A stretch of 64,000 nt of DNA from Agelas oroides (taxonomy: Eukaryota > Porifera > Demospongiae > Agelasida > Agelasidae). Shown piece by piece: positions 1 through 10,370 of this stretch. Both the position numbers and the translations under genes were made by a program. Numbering within the stretch: position 1 is the first letter of the stretch; each line of letters starts with the position of its first letter. Under the pieces are notes generated by a model. That model did not search any database. It saw only the letters and a list, made by a program, of their open reading frames with translations, and had not been told where the DNA came from. The DNA is taken from positions 5,006,928 to 5,070,927 of the forward strand of contig OX422185.1 in NCBI GenBank assembly GCA_949130485.1, read 5' to 3'.

Positions 1-169
1 CCTTAGTGTCAAAAACTTGCACGCGTTTTTCTTCTATTCACTTCGTACAAATACTCTATCTATTCGTACACCCCCCGTTTGTCGGAATACTTGGTAATTT
101 TCGTACACTAATCAAATCGTACAGCTGAAATTGAAATTGTTTATTTTTGTACGAATAATTATACGGTAC

Positions 170-490
170 TATACAAATCCTCATCCATCCCTACATCTTT
201 TTTACAACAGCATGCAGTGTAGAGGAAAACAGATGTAGGGATTGGGGTTTGTAGAGTTTGCATAGTTTTTGGTGTGCGTACGTACTGTCCAAACAGCAGT
301 GAGTCCTAGCTTACTAATGGGGGCAAAAGAGGCTGATGAGTCAAAGTGTGCAATTATTTTCAAATTGCACACTTTTTCAGTAATTGCACACTTATTCAAC
401 CAATCAGAAGCCCGCTGGCACTGGAGATATTCATTATCAGTTTGGGATATTCATTATCAGTTTGGGATATTCATTGACAGCTGATGATGA
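170..490 (+). repeat. Diverged fragment of the system-1 repeat, ending in a 20-bp triplet
   Basis: Bases 170-330 match the segments near 5940-6060 and 27710-27870, sharing the inverted CATCCCTACA / TGTAGGGAT arms and the stretch GTGAGTCCTAGCTTACTAAT. At 426-480 the 20-bp unit GATATTCATTATCAGTTTGG occurs about 2.7 times in tandem. A CCAATCAG box sits at 399-406. No gene is visible. Bases 1-170 and 490-795 show nothing assignable. Confidence 0.6.
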
Positions 491-795
491 GTTCTAGTAA
501 TGCATGCTGCTTGCAGACTTGGGAGTTGGTACTAAAATGACATTGTGGGAACAAGCCTAAATGTAGGGCAAAAGTTTTACTTTGGCTTGTACTATGCTAA
601 ATGTGATCTGATTGATCAATTGCAGGTAGTCTATAGCACCTGCAACCAAAGAATTCACCATGAAATATAGCACTGGGTTGTCTTACAGTTTGTGTGTACT
701 AAACATTTTATCATACGTCTAACTCACGTGAATGTATGGGAGTCAATGGGGAAGCCTTGAAGCTGCATGGAGTTTATAAAAAGCTGTTTTTTACT

Positions 796-905
796 AGAAG
801 TCACACGAGAATCCGTACAAATACTGCAAGTCACGTGTAAACCCGTATCAGTACTACAAGTCATGAGAGAATCCGTATCAGGTAATGCAAGTCACGTGTG
901 CTGCA
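796..905 (+). repeat. Degenerate ~31-bp tandem repeat
   Basis: About 3.5 imperfect units of a 30-31 bp motif built on AAGTCACG(T/A)GxGAATCCGTATCAGTACT. Several units carry the E-box CACGTG. There is no ORF across the array. Confidence 0.5.
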
Positions 906-950
906 TTTGAACGTGCAATGAAATTGAAGGTTTGTATGATAAAATCATTA

Positions 951-1090
951 TCACCATAGTGCCAAGCTATACTGAAAAAAAAAATCACTCATTTGTTGCC
1001 GTTGGCATTGTTACTTGTGCTGTGCACTCGTAACAATACAGACGGCAACAAACTCGTGATATTTTCCAGTATAGCTTTGTACTATGGTGA
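951..1090. mobile_element. 140-bp TA-flanked hairpin MITE
   Basis: The two halves are near-perfect reverse complements. The left end reads TCACCATAGT and the right end ACTATGGTGA. Internal arm pairs include AGCTATACTG/CAGTATAGCT and GTAACAATAC-type segments. TA dinucleotides lie at 949-950 and 1091-1092, which fits Tc1/mariner-type insertion, although a palindromic TA could also belong to the terminal inverted repeat (TIR). No coding capacity. Confidence 0.7.
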
Positions 1091-1421
1091 TACTTATATA
1101 TAAGCTCATTAGCAAATTCACACAAGCAAAGTTACTGTTTCAAGACATGGTGGATAGCAGAGAAGAATGTGCTTGGCTCAATAGTGGTGGTCTTGAGCTC
1201 AACCAGTTCATATGGATTTTGCCAACAGTTAGAGTAGGAGTGAGAGATAGTTACCATTCCGGCTTGAAAGCACTAATAATCCTTCAACAGTTTCTTCTCA
1301 ACAATCCCCACTCACCAAGATGTAATAATGTACGTAGTGGGGTGGGACATTTTAGTCTCATTCTCAGCTACTCTCAATCTGAATTCTAATAACTAGCTAA
1401 TAAGTAACAAGTTGTCACAAA

Positions 1422-1926
1422 TAGGGATGGGCGATATCCAGAATTCGTACAACGATTACTGTCAACTATATAATCACGATTATCACGAATATCGCCATGT
1501 GTTCTTACAAATATACAAGACGTGTAAAGTAAACTGTAACAAGGCTTATTGGCTATGTGCCATGCTGTGCAAACATTTTTCTGTATTAAAAGACACGCTG
1601 GTGCTATACTTTTTTTGCTGGCTTTTGTGAGAACGCTTTGCCACAGGCCTTGCAAATAGCTCACCAATAATCACTGCGCTGTCTTCGGTAGCTTTCAGAC
1701 AAAAATGAAGCCAAACAGGGATATTAGTGTGCTACTTTCTGACTGTTGGCGTAGATGCATGCTCACGGCAGCCATCTTCAAAGTCCGAAGGACGCCACGC
1801 GGTTGTAATAAAATGCGCATGCGCAGAACATTGTGATAATCGCCAAAAGAGAAATTACTTCGATTCGATAATCGGAATGAGTAAAATCACGATATAACCG
1901 TCACACCGGTTAATCGCCCATCCCTA
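1422..1926. mobile_element. 505-bp non-autonomous hAT-like element
   Basis: The ends are inverted repeats: TAGGGATGGGCGAT on the left and ATCGCCCATCCCTA-type on the right. A perfect 8-bp direct repeat, GTCACAAA, flanks the element at 1414-1421 and 1927-1934. An 8-bp target duplication with G-rich short inverted ends is the usual signature of the hAT superfamily. The interior encodes no transposase, so this is a MITE. It contains a GCGCATGCGC palindrome near 1813-1822. Confidence 0.85.
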
Positions 1927-2149
1927 GTCACAAAGTAATAGTCAACAAACAGAAGTTGGACTGTATCCATTGTTAGGCCATTTCGTTGACAAGGAGGAAT
2001 GATTGATTTCCTACAGTATAGATACATACAGGATTTGTCAGAACCTAACCTACAGAGTTCAAAATAAGGTTTAACAAATGGTCAGACAATGTCCAAGCAG
2101 CCGGACACCATCAACACTCAGCACATTTTTGAGGGTTGGTGGTTGTCCG

Positions 2150-2233
2150 GTTGCCGTGGCTCAGTGGCAGAGCATTGGTGGCTCAAGCCAGAGGTGTCCT
2201 GGGTTTGACTCCTGGCGACTGCCAGCCTTTTTT
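2150..2233 (+). pseudogene. tRNA-derived sequence (tRNA pseudogene or SINE head)
   Basis: An RNA polymerase III A box (TGGCTCAGTGG, 2157-2167) and a B-box-like segment (GGTTTGACTCC, 2202-2212) are correctly spaced for a tRNA. The D arm GCTC/GAGC is perfect, with a 7-nt loop. The anticodon arm and T arm fold only with wobble pairs, and the acceptor stem has two mismatches. The base before the putative anticodon is G instead of U, and the T loop lacks the usual C56. A run of six T at 2228-2233 would act as a Pol III terminator. These defects argue against a working tRNA. The overall sequence resembles tRNA-Cys/Gly types. It is either a decayed tRNA gene or the head of a SINE; I see no second copy here to decide. 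Confidence 0.55.
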
Positions 2234-3570
2234 CACTTTGTTCTATTTTCGTCTCATAACATCCAAATTCCTTTATCACATCCTAACAAAATAACGACGA
2301 ACATTTTGTGGTGTTGTTACCGTTTCTTTCCAGTATTTGTGACGCCATGGTAACATCATATTATGTGCAAAATCATCCCAGGCTTTTCTTCCAATTTTTC
2401 TCCAAAACTGTGAGACAAAACCCGGGATGGAAAGCTTGGGCTCGAGGCTAAGACGAAAGTGCTTGGCTCAATAGCAATGGTTTCAAGCTAGACTGGTTCA
2501 CATGCAGAGTTCACTCACAGTTGCACTGCAGCGTTCACCCAAGAAAGCACCCCCAACAACTCCCACTCATGCACCAGGACGTTCATGATGTAATGATGGA
2601 ACGGGCACTCTCAATCTGAATTCCAATAACTGATGAGCAAGTAGGAAGTTAAGTTGTTGCAAATTAACCATCAGCAAACAGTTTGAAAGAGAGTTCATTC
2701 GCTTGAACTGTATTCATGCATTAAGAATTTGAACTATATCCATTGCTAGGCAGTTTTGTTGCTAAGTATAGGATTGATGAATCCCTTGGAAACCATAAAC
2801 ACTCTTGTTCTTCGTGCGTGGGTGTTCAAGTAGATTTTAGCTGGCTGTAGACCTTAGTGAAATGGCATCATCGGTGGTTAAAGGGTTCATTCGACACAAA
2901 TTACTTCAGAGGAGGCTCACTTATTTTGAGGTAGACTACCCCAAGGGATCACCTACTCAAGAGGTTCATTTACTTGTAACAGAACCATGAGTAATTTGAA
3001 AGTTACTATGGACAGTTAAACAGCCTTGACATGTGACGGCATGCATCTAACAGAAGCAGTTTGTACTTGTCTCAGTCACACACATCCATGTCAAAAACAC
3101 TTCCAAGCTTTCTTCCACAACCTTTTGATGTTATAATTGCCTCAACAGCTACAATAGGGTATACAACACAATAACAAAGTATAGCATAATAAGCTTTTTA
3201 CTTCAAACTTTCAACAGTGATAGTATGGACATTGCTTCATTTGTGTTTGCAACCACACCCACCAATGACGTCACTATGGTAAACAAATTTCCCGGCAAAC
3301 TCGCGCACTCTTTTAACAAACTTTCGTCGAGGTGGCCGAATTCCACTTACCCTAACTGGTTTTGCGTTTCACAGGTACTAGATGTGACAGGGATCATTAC
3401 AAAAAGCTCTTGGCAAAAGCCTCATTCTAATGTTATGGCTTGCAGAAGTACATTTTCCAGCTTAAAATGCCTTCTAGGCAGCGCAACTCAGCCTAAAGCT
3501 GCCGTTTCATGCATACCATGCAAAATACCAAGAGGCCAAAAGTAAGACAAACCTTTGGTGGTTCGTTTTA
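2234..3570. other. Mostly unassigned low-copy sequence
   Basis: I find no convincing gene here. One plus-strand ORF (3225-3545) has no recognisable motif. The segment 2455-2800 partly resembles 1130-1390 and 16680-16830, sharing AGCAGAGAAG and TTGGCTCAA-type words, so it is probably old repeat. The stretch at 3225-3840 is CpG-richer than its surroundings. Confidence 0.4.
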
Positions 3571-3578
3571 AGTCACAA

Positions 3579-3650
3579 TCACGAGGAACGGAGATAGTCT
3601 AATCGGCCGCCTAACGCAAAGTAGTCAGGACCTTCGTTTCGAGCAGCCAT
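3579..3650 (-). CDS. Possible tiny first exon or micro-ORF, unrecognised
   Basis: Read on the minus strand, an ATG at 3650 in good context (ATAATGGCTG) opens a 23-codon frame beginning MAARNEGPDYFALGG and ending in TGA. Codon choice looks gene-like, and the surrounding 3600-3800 sequence is CpG-rich with GCGGCCGC-like words, as near a promoter. A weak donor (TC|GTGATT) lies just before the stop, so it could be a first coding exon with the rest downstream at lower coordinates, where I cannot find a partner. The family is unknown. Chance occurrence is quite possible at this length. Confidence 0.18.
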   Translation of the reverse strand: MAARNEGPDYFALGGRLDYLRSS

Positions 3651-3867
3651 TATGCGGCCACATCAGCAAATATTACATCATGGTTTACTTAGCGCACATT
3701 CCAGCGGTTAGTTAGTGTACCATACAAAGCAGAAGCAGCCGCGCGGGCAACACTAATGCATGCTATGTAAACTGAAGCATTATAATATCGTTTGTGCCCC
3801 AGCGCAATGCGCTAGTGTAAACGTGAATCCTTAGAATGACTGGAGTCAGGCCTTAATGTACCTGAGG

Positions 3868-4212
3868 AGGTGTCCCTACTTCAGAGGCTTCTGGTGTATT
3901 TCAGTGAGCGTGGCACTGCATACTCATGCCATTGAGCACTACAAAGGCACATTCCAGAGTATTCCTAAGTATTGTATTACTAGCACTTCAATTGGGACTG
4001 CATCAAGTGCCCGTGTAAGTGGGGTGGTCGCTACTGGGAGGTGTCCGTTAATGGAGGTTCACTGCAATGGTGTATTTCAGTAAGCATGGCACTGTGTACT
4101 CGTGCCATTGAGCACTACACAGGCGCGTTCCAGAGTATTGTATTACTAGTGCTTCAATCGGGACTGCATCAAGTGCCCGTGTAAGTGGGGTGGTCACTAT
4201 TGGGAGGTGTCC
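3868..4212 (+). repeat. Tandem ~165-171-bp repeat, two units plus the start of a third
   Basis: Unit starts (AGGTGTCC) lie at 3868, 4039 and 4204. The units share GTGTATTTCAGT, CCATTGAGCACTACA, GGGACTGCATCAAGTG and GGGGTGGTC. The third unit is broken at its TTAA by the MITE at 4217-4868, and its continuation (GGTTCACTAC) resumes after 4872. The second unit therefore shows what the site looked like before insertion. Confidence 0.85.
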
Positions 4213-4216
4213 GTTA

Positions 4217-4868
4217 ACTCTTTACCGACCGTAGCAAATTATTGCAATATTGCGTGAATGACCACACAGAAATTCCGGAAGCGGCTGAGACGACATGTTG
4301 TATACTCCATGTTATATCTCCAGTTGTAAACCAGCTACAGACTTCTGGTCAAAAACATTGGAGAGCCTTAGGCTTTGCCTAGCTTCACTGTAGTTTTGAA
4401 GCTTACCACTAAAGAACAAGCTTGGAGATAAACCCGAACGTTTTATACCGGAAGTTGCTGCCTTCGGTCTGTTCTGGTGCCTGTAACTTGGATGTTACAG
4501 TTCTGCTTCCTTTGAAATCTGTAGCAAAGTTAGAGCTTTCAGTTAGCTACATATTGCTTTTTACCGCATCTTCATAGCTTGTATACTTCTCGAGATCGGT
4601 CGCGACAAACACAGCCCGGTCGATTGCGGTAGAACGACACGCTACGCTACGTTCAACTTCCGCCTCATCGAAGTGCTTGTTTCAATTAAAATGTACACGA
4701 TTAGCTTCCTGTGGGTGTAATGAATACTGTTACACGCGTGTGCAGTGTATACTAAACCGCTATCTTCCGGAGAAACACGCAAAGGCAGGTAAGTACTCAT
4801 GACGCCGTTCGGCGTGATTGGTCATATGGACAATAATCCCATGACGTACCTCATTGGTTGGTAAAGAG
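4217..4868 (-). mobile_element. 652-bp TTAA-flanked piggyBac-like MITE (family CTCTTTACC)
   Basis: The TIRs are CTCTTTACCGACC on the left and GGTTGGTAAAGAG on the right. Perfect TTAA duplications lie at 4213-4216 and 4869-4872. TTAA targeting together with a (C)YCTTTACC terminus is typical of piggyBac-type elements. The interior holds the family landmarks CGAGATCGGTC and CTTCCGG in reverse orientation compared with the copies near 7584, 31673 and 40208. No transposase is encoded. Confidence 0.85.
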
Positions 4869-4927
4869 TTAAGGAAGGTTCACTACAACCTACTACAGGT
4901 GAAAGACCAGACTAGTTTGTTTGTTTG

Positions 4928-5100
4928 TAGACCAAGTTGAGGTCTTCCAAAAATTTTTTTAGATCTCAGCAGATCACTCCACCATCTCAGCAATCAAACC
5001 AGCACCTCAAGCAGTCCTTAAATACCCAGACTTGTTCCTAACACTTGTGGGTTTGGTGAAATATTCATTGATAGTTTGCATTGAGCTGTGAATATTGTTA
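4928..5100 (+). repeat. Recurrent TATA/hairpin module, copy 1 (diverged)
   Basis: Contains GAGGTCTTCCAAAAATTTT, AAATACCCAGACTTGTTC, ACACTTGTGGGTTTGGTG and ATTCATTGA, but the left arm of the AGACC hairpin is damaged. A (GT)n tract follows 16 bp downstream. This module recurs about 18 times in the window; see the entry at 9243. Confidence 0.75.
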
Positions 5101-5112
5101 GCTAGGATAATT

Positions 5113-5116
<4 letters not shown>

Positions 5117-5174
<58 letters not shown>
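5117..5174 (+). repeat. (GT)29 microsatellite
   Basis: An uninterrupted GT dinucleotide run immediately after a module copy. The ORFs it generates on both strands are artefacts of the repeat. Confidence 0.97.
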
Positions 5175-5176
<2 letters not shown>

Positions 5177-5329
5177 GTAAAGTTGAAAGTTGGTGGGTAT
5201 GTACTTTGTTGTGTCCAGCACTCAAACAAGCCTATATGCAAATGAAGGTGTTCCTAGGGGCTGTCTGCTGGTGTTTGCATCCATTCTTTAGCAACATAGG
5301 TATGAACAATTTTTGTACATGCAACGTGA

Positions 5330-5440
5330 TTACAATTGCTCGTATCAATTTTCAAAAAGGCAGCTGCACAAAGAGACACAAAGAGACACTCATTCAAAAA
5401 GATTCTACCTGCTGCATGGGATAAGGCCAGCCACCTGACT
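5330..5440 (+). repeat. Truncated copy of the hammerhead-like repeat, core deleted
   Basis: Shares TCAATTTT...AAAGGCAGCTGCACA, GATAAGGCCAGCC and ACTACATTTTGTG with the repeat at 9860-10030, but lacks the CTGATGA...GAAAC core. GAGACACAAA is locally duplicated. Confidence 0.6.
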
Positions 5441-7095
5441 ACATTTTGTGGCTGAGAGACAACTCTTGTTAAAATGGCGGGGATTACCCTCAAATTTCAG
5501 AGCTCCTATCAGATTAGAAAACGTAAATATATTGGTTTGAAGTACGTATGGACGGCATACCAAAAAGTATGCAAACTAGGTAGGGATGATATACTGTACA
5601 GCCGGAAAATTTGACGGGGAATTAAATTTGGCAGTTTGGCAGTCAGGGTTGAAAACCGCCAAATTAAAATCCGTCAATATTATTTCATATGCATGTAATG
5701 ACGTAATGCATGCAGTAGCTCAGCGCTAGCATGCTGCCAGTTTTATCTCTTGTAAAGTTGAGAACTCTTCAAGTACATCAAGCGAGAGATGACAACGCTC
5801 TTTGATAAATGGACCTGAGATGCCATCACCAAATATAATTCCACCAATACTTTTTTACGGTTGGTTTGGGGCCAAACCGCCAGATTTAAAGACTGCCAAT
5901 ATCTCCGGCTATATGGTGAAATGATATAAAAGTGAAGGTACAAAGTCCCATCCATCCGTAGGGATAGGGCTTTGTATAGTACATTGCTTGCATAGTTTTT
6001 GGTGTGCGTACGTACTGTTCAAACAGCAGTGAGTCCTAGCTTACTAATGGGGGCAAAAGAGGGCATTTTCCTCCCTTTGTCAGAATCTCGCCTCCCTTGG
6101 AACTTACAAGTCAATAGTGCCTTATCAGTAAATGCAGTAACCAGCTCCATTCATAGATAATGAAAATTTTGCTTGGAAAAGTGATCTCAGAAGGTCTAAA
6201 ACTTTCTTTGGGGCAAGCCCCCAGACCCCCTATATAGCTTTTATATAAAGCACAACAACACAGTGGGTTGCCCTATCCCTGTTCCCAGGCCTCACACAGC
6301 AGTACAAAATGTTAACCTCATACCGAGGCTCCTCCCACGTGCCGGTGACATACTATGTGTGGTTTTATGTGGTAATCAAATTATTTCCCATGCACTCTGT
6401 ACTCAGTGTTATAAGCACTACACGGCCCTTGTAGTTCTGGATGTTGCTGAGACTACAGATTGGTACTGAAAGACTGTTTCACTATTATCTAGCTGGACTC
6501 AAGCTCCCGGTATGATAATTGAAGTATAGCTTCTACAGTAGCTCCAAATTGTACGCTGCCACAATCTTTGCTTTCAAACGGCGCAGGAGGCAGTCGCCTT
6601 ATTGACGTTGACAGCGTTGGCTATTCCTCACTAAGTCAGCGAGGAGTCTTTGGAAGGCCTCTGTGAACAGCTGTGAGTTCTGTGTACTCCTAGCATGCTA
6701 TCATAGTGAGCGGTAGCCAGCGCTGTGAACGTCGATAAAGCGACTGTCTTTTCGTGTTTTAATTCTTCGTGTAAGAACATTTTTGTGGTCTAAGACACCC
6801 AATAAAAATACTTAGACGGTATTAAATTGATTCTATGTTCCCAGGTTTGGTGATCTGGTGATCTGCATTTGTGGCTACCATGCAGCTGTTGGCGAACTAC
6901 TCGCGTGCGAAAGATAACAGAAAAACGCTGTAGGCATGTACTGTGCCAGTAAAGACAGATAGTTTATCGGACACTGAGTGGAAAGTTGTCAAACAGTCAA
7001 CATGGAGAAAGCCTTGCATGCAAAGCAGAGGGCCAAAAGCATGACAGAAGGGTGGTGAAAAATAGGCCGGAGATCATCATCACAACGGTACAATG

Positions 7096-7132
7096 CATAC
7101 ACACACACTTGCATGTGCACACACACACATCC
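7096..7132 (+). repeat. Short CA-rich microsatellite
   Basis: Interrupted (CA)n with TGCATGTG interruptions. The same locus in blocks B and C (31174-31216 and 39709-39751) has an equivalent short tract. Confidence 0.8.
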
Positions 7133-7583
7133 ACAGATCACAATGCCACCCTGCGACAGCCTCTCTTATGGTGTCTTGTCCTTTACCCACATCCTTTAAC
7201 CCCCCTCACCTGATTTTTTCCCCTTTCTACTCTGTGACAGTCTCCCTTCTAACACCTGCAGCTTCAGGAAGGGATTTGGAAATCTGCCATTCTGACTCGG
7301 AGACCGCAGGGTTGTACTCTACTGGGGTAAAATGGAAGCAGAGGGGAGGTAGTATGTGTGACTCATGGGGACTTCAAATGTGTACAAAAATACACTAAAA
7401 TTTATGTTAGGGAAACAATTAGAAAAGCTACACACAGTATATGACAGAAAAGAGGCAATGCAAAGTTCCAAACATTTGCGAACAAGTTTATGAAAACATT
7501 TAGTGAGCAAATAGTTCAGAACTGTTTGTGGACTAACAAATGTTCAACTATATGTACTGTACGTTCATGAACATTTGTTAAAA

Positions 7584-8192
7584 CCCTTTACCTACCAAAG
7601 ACGTGTATACGTGTCATACATATTCACCACTGAATGACCAATGACGCGTGTACGCGAGTTTTCGTCGACTGTAGCGATTTAACGCTATTAACCATATTCA
7701 TTGCACCCCCTGGAAGCTAAATGTGCTCAATGGAATTGCAAATAGACAATGTACAAGGCGGAAGTTGAATGTTATGCGGTGTAAGACTCTATCGCAATCG
7801 ACAGGGCCGAGTTTATCGCAACCGATCTCGAGAAGTACATAAGCTATAATAAAAGCAGCGTAGAGCTAAAAGAAAGCTCTAACTTTGATGCAGATTTCAA
7901 ATCAGACATAAATTGTACTGCCATGTTATAAGTAGCGGAACAGATCAAAAGTCGCGACTTCCGATATCACAACTTCCGGTTTATTTCACAGCTTCTGCTT
8001 TAGTGATAAGCTTCAAAACTGCAGTGAAGCTGGGCAAAGCCTAAGGCACTCCATTGCTTTTTACCAGAAGTTTGTAGCTATTTTAGAATTGGAGATAATA
8101 AATTATGCAACACGTTCTCTGAACCATTCAGCTCATAATTATTACGGTTTTCTACCTAACATTGCAATCACGTGTTACGGTTGGTAAAGAGA
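7584..8192 (+). mobile_element. piggyBac-like MITE, block A copy
   Basis: The left end is CCCTTTACCTACC and the right end GGTTGGTAAAGAG. TTAA is seen two bases before the left end (7578-7581), while the right duplication is degraded. The interior contains GACCGATCTCGAGAAGTAC, AAAGAAAGCTCTAAC and ACTTCCGGTTTA. It is orthologous in position to the copies at 31673 and 40208. Confidence 0.75.
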
Positions 8193-8336
8193 GCGGACCA
8201 CTGTACTGGTTGACCTGAAATGAGCAGAGCTGGTAACAGTAGTGGGATGCTGTCTCCTTCAGCAGAACAGTACAGTGGTCGTACTGCTATGATATGTTTA
8301 CAACATAATTCATGAGGTTCGCAAACCATGTTGATT

Positions 8337-8403
8337 ACTCATAGTACTAGCCTCTGGTTAGCCTTCCCCACCAGTTTTAGTGTTAGCCTTCCCCACCAGT
8401 TTA
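8337..8403 (+). repeat. Unexpanded ancestor site of the 51-bp minisatellite
   Basis: One full unit (ACTCATAGTACTAGCCTCTGG...) plus a partial one lie at the exact paralogous position of the 24-unit and 17-unit arrays in blocks B and C, followed by the same flank (TTTAAAGCAAGGGAAAGC). Confidence 0.85.
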
Positions 8404-9124
8404 AAGCAAGGGAAAGCTCTAAAAACGTAGCCGCACTGTGCTCAGCAGCCCAATTACACAGAACCACACCTACCAGAAATGCACTGAAAACCTCGTATTA
8501 TACCAGTATTCATCCCATAGTTCAAATAACACGTGGGTATAAAATAAAGACAAAGAGCTCCTGATATACATGAATCAGCAAACTCCCCAGGGGTATATTA
8601 GTTAGCAAGTGCTATTGAATAGTAATGGTGGGAATGATCTACCGATTTCCGACCGTATCTCTGGGTTTTTTTTTTTGTTTGTTTGAGGCACAGAATTTGA
8701 GACAAAAAATTAATAGGCAGGCAGGTCATTATTGGTCTAAGAACACAGCAGAGACAGAGCTTGAACAGCATTGTTAGTGGGTAGATACTACGGCACTAAC
8801 CCATACTACGTGCCTAATCTTATGGTTTACGTATCTAGCCCTTCTTTTGTTTTTGTTTTTTCATTCTAATGCTCCCTACTTGTGATATACAACATGGAAG
8901 TCCTCACAAATACGTAGTTGAAGAAGACATGAAATATTTCAAGACCATATGATTCAGAAACTGAAATTTCATGTGGTCATTAAATACTTCACACTTTGTT
9001 CAACTAGTTTTGTTATGTTATATTTCGTGTACAAACACTTGACGCAAGTTTTCACATTTCCATATGAAGGAAGTGAAATGCACTGAACAGCAAGTGACAG
9101 CACATGCATCACGTGCTTATAGGT

Positions 9125-9232
9125 GAGATGTACTGAGCAAGCGAGATGTGCTGAGCAAGCGAGATGTGCTGAGCAAGCGAGATGTGCTGAGCAAGCGAGA
9201 TGTGCTGAGCAAGCGAGATGTGCTGAGCAAGC
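9125..9232 (+). repeat. 18-bp x 6 minisatellite
   Basis: Six tandem units of GAGATGTGCTGAGCAAGC, the first with TACTGA. The paralogous sites near 35810 and 43227 hold a single diverged unit. Eighteen is divisible by three, so frames stay open across the array, but nothing else suggests translation. Confidence 0.95.
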
Positions 9233-9242
9233 GGGCACAAGT

Positions 9243-9428
9243 ACATATAGACCCAGTACAGAACCAGGTCTTTCAAAAATTTTTAGTATTCCAAACAGCA
9301 AGACGACTCCAGCAGAGCTACATACAGTGTAGCAGCTGTCGTTATATACCCAGGCTTGTTCCAACACTTGTGGGTTTTGTGAAATATTCATTGACAGTTT
9401 TCAAGCTATTCATTGAGCTGTGAATACT
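9243..9428 (+). repeat. Recurrent TATA/hairpin module, reference copy
   Basis: Ordered parts: AGACCCAG...GGTCTTTC hairpin arms; AAAAATTTTT; a spacer of about 60-80 bp; TTATATACCCAGGCTTGTTCC; ACACTTGTGGGTTTTGTGA; one to three copies of ATTCATTGACAG; and GAGCTGTGAAT. Many copies include TGTGACGTCA, a CRE-like box, just after GTGGGTTT. The function is unknown. The TATA-like box and CRE could be an internal promoter of a mobile family, but that is inference. In many cases a CA/GT tract lies within a few hundred bases. Confidence 0.8.
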
Positions 9429-9671
9429 AGGAATGCTAGGATAAATTAAATCTGTGTTGCAGTGACACTGCATGTGTGTGCGTTAGTGAAGTTGAAAGAT
9501 AGGTGGGAATCTATTTGTCTATTATAATCTCTTATAAGCAATTGAGGATGTTAGCTGGTGTTTGAGTCCATTTTTTAGTATAGTGTGTCATAATTTAGTT
9601 CTATACTGAGTATATATGTACATGCAACACGTAGCAACCGCAATCACTCATGTCGATTTTTCAGTTTCACC

Positions 9672-9841
<170 letters not shown>

Positions 9842-9859
9842 TTTAGTCTATCCTAGCTA

Positions 9860-10080
9860 ACACATAGCAACTGCGATCACTCGTGTCAATTTTGAAAGAC
9901 AGCTGCACAGAGACAACCTGTCACATGGATAAGACCAGCCAGCTGCCTGCATTTTGTGCAGGAGTTATCTCACAGCCACCCAGTGGAGCTGATGAGGCCT
10001 GGTATTGGCCGAAACACATCCTGCACAGATTTGGATAACATCTAGGGTTATTTTTTAGGGAGATGTGGTTCACTGATTGC
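9860..10080 (+). repeat. Interspersed repeat carrying a hammerhead-like core
   Basis: This repeat follows the CA tract and begins TAGCAACTGCGATCACTC. Related copies lie at 5330, 37250, 44700 and 61620, with a fragment at 55690. It contains the catalytic-core-like string described in the ncRNA entry at 9955-10027. Confidence 0.75.
9955..10027 (+). ncRNA. Hammerhead-ribozyme-like motif
   Basis: Directly visible: CTGATGA (9989-9995), then GGCC, loop TGGTATT and GGCC (perfect 4-bp stem II, 9996-10010), then GAAAC (10011-10015). This spacing is exactly that of the hammerhead core CUGANGA - stem II - GAAA. Two alternative outer folds exist. (a) Type III-like: TGTGCAGGA (9955-9963) pairs perfectly with TCCTGCACA (10019-10027), and CCAC/GTGG forms a stem I hairpin. 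(b) Type I-like: ATC is the cleavage triplet, stem I is GTGGAG/CTGCAC with one G-G mismatch, and helix III is minimal. Neither fold satisfies every consensus position, so activity is uncertain. Hammerheads of this class are known in Penelope-like retroelements and related small retrotransposons. Confidence 0.45.
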
Positions 10081-10370
10081 CCATGCTAAATACAGCTGTT
10101 TTACTCAGTGATTGTAAACGGAGAAGTCGACATGACTCATGGAGGTTAGTGTAATTGAGCAGATTTTACGGAAACCTCCAATTCCCAGATATTCTGGGGG
10201 AACTGATCATGTGCAAACAGTGTGTACCAGGCATTTTTTCCCCCACCCACGCATGAGAGCCTGGGAATGAGGCTACAGGTTTTGGTCTTTAAACTCCCAA
10301 CCCATACCTACTACAGTAAGAGCAGGACCACTCCCCCACCTAAAAGTTTTTTTGTTACAGTTAACAGTTA

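Noticed and set aside
3225..3545. 106-codon plus-strand ORF
   Set aside because: No domain, unremarkable composition and no supporting splice or start context.
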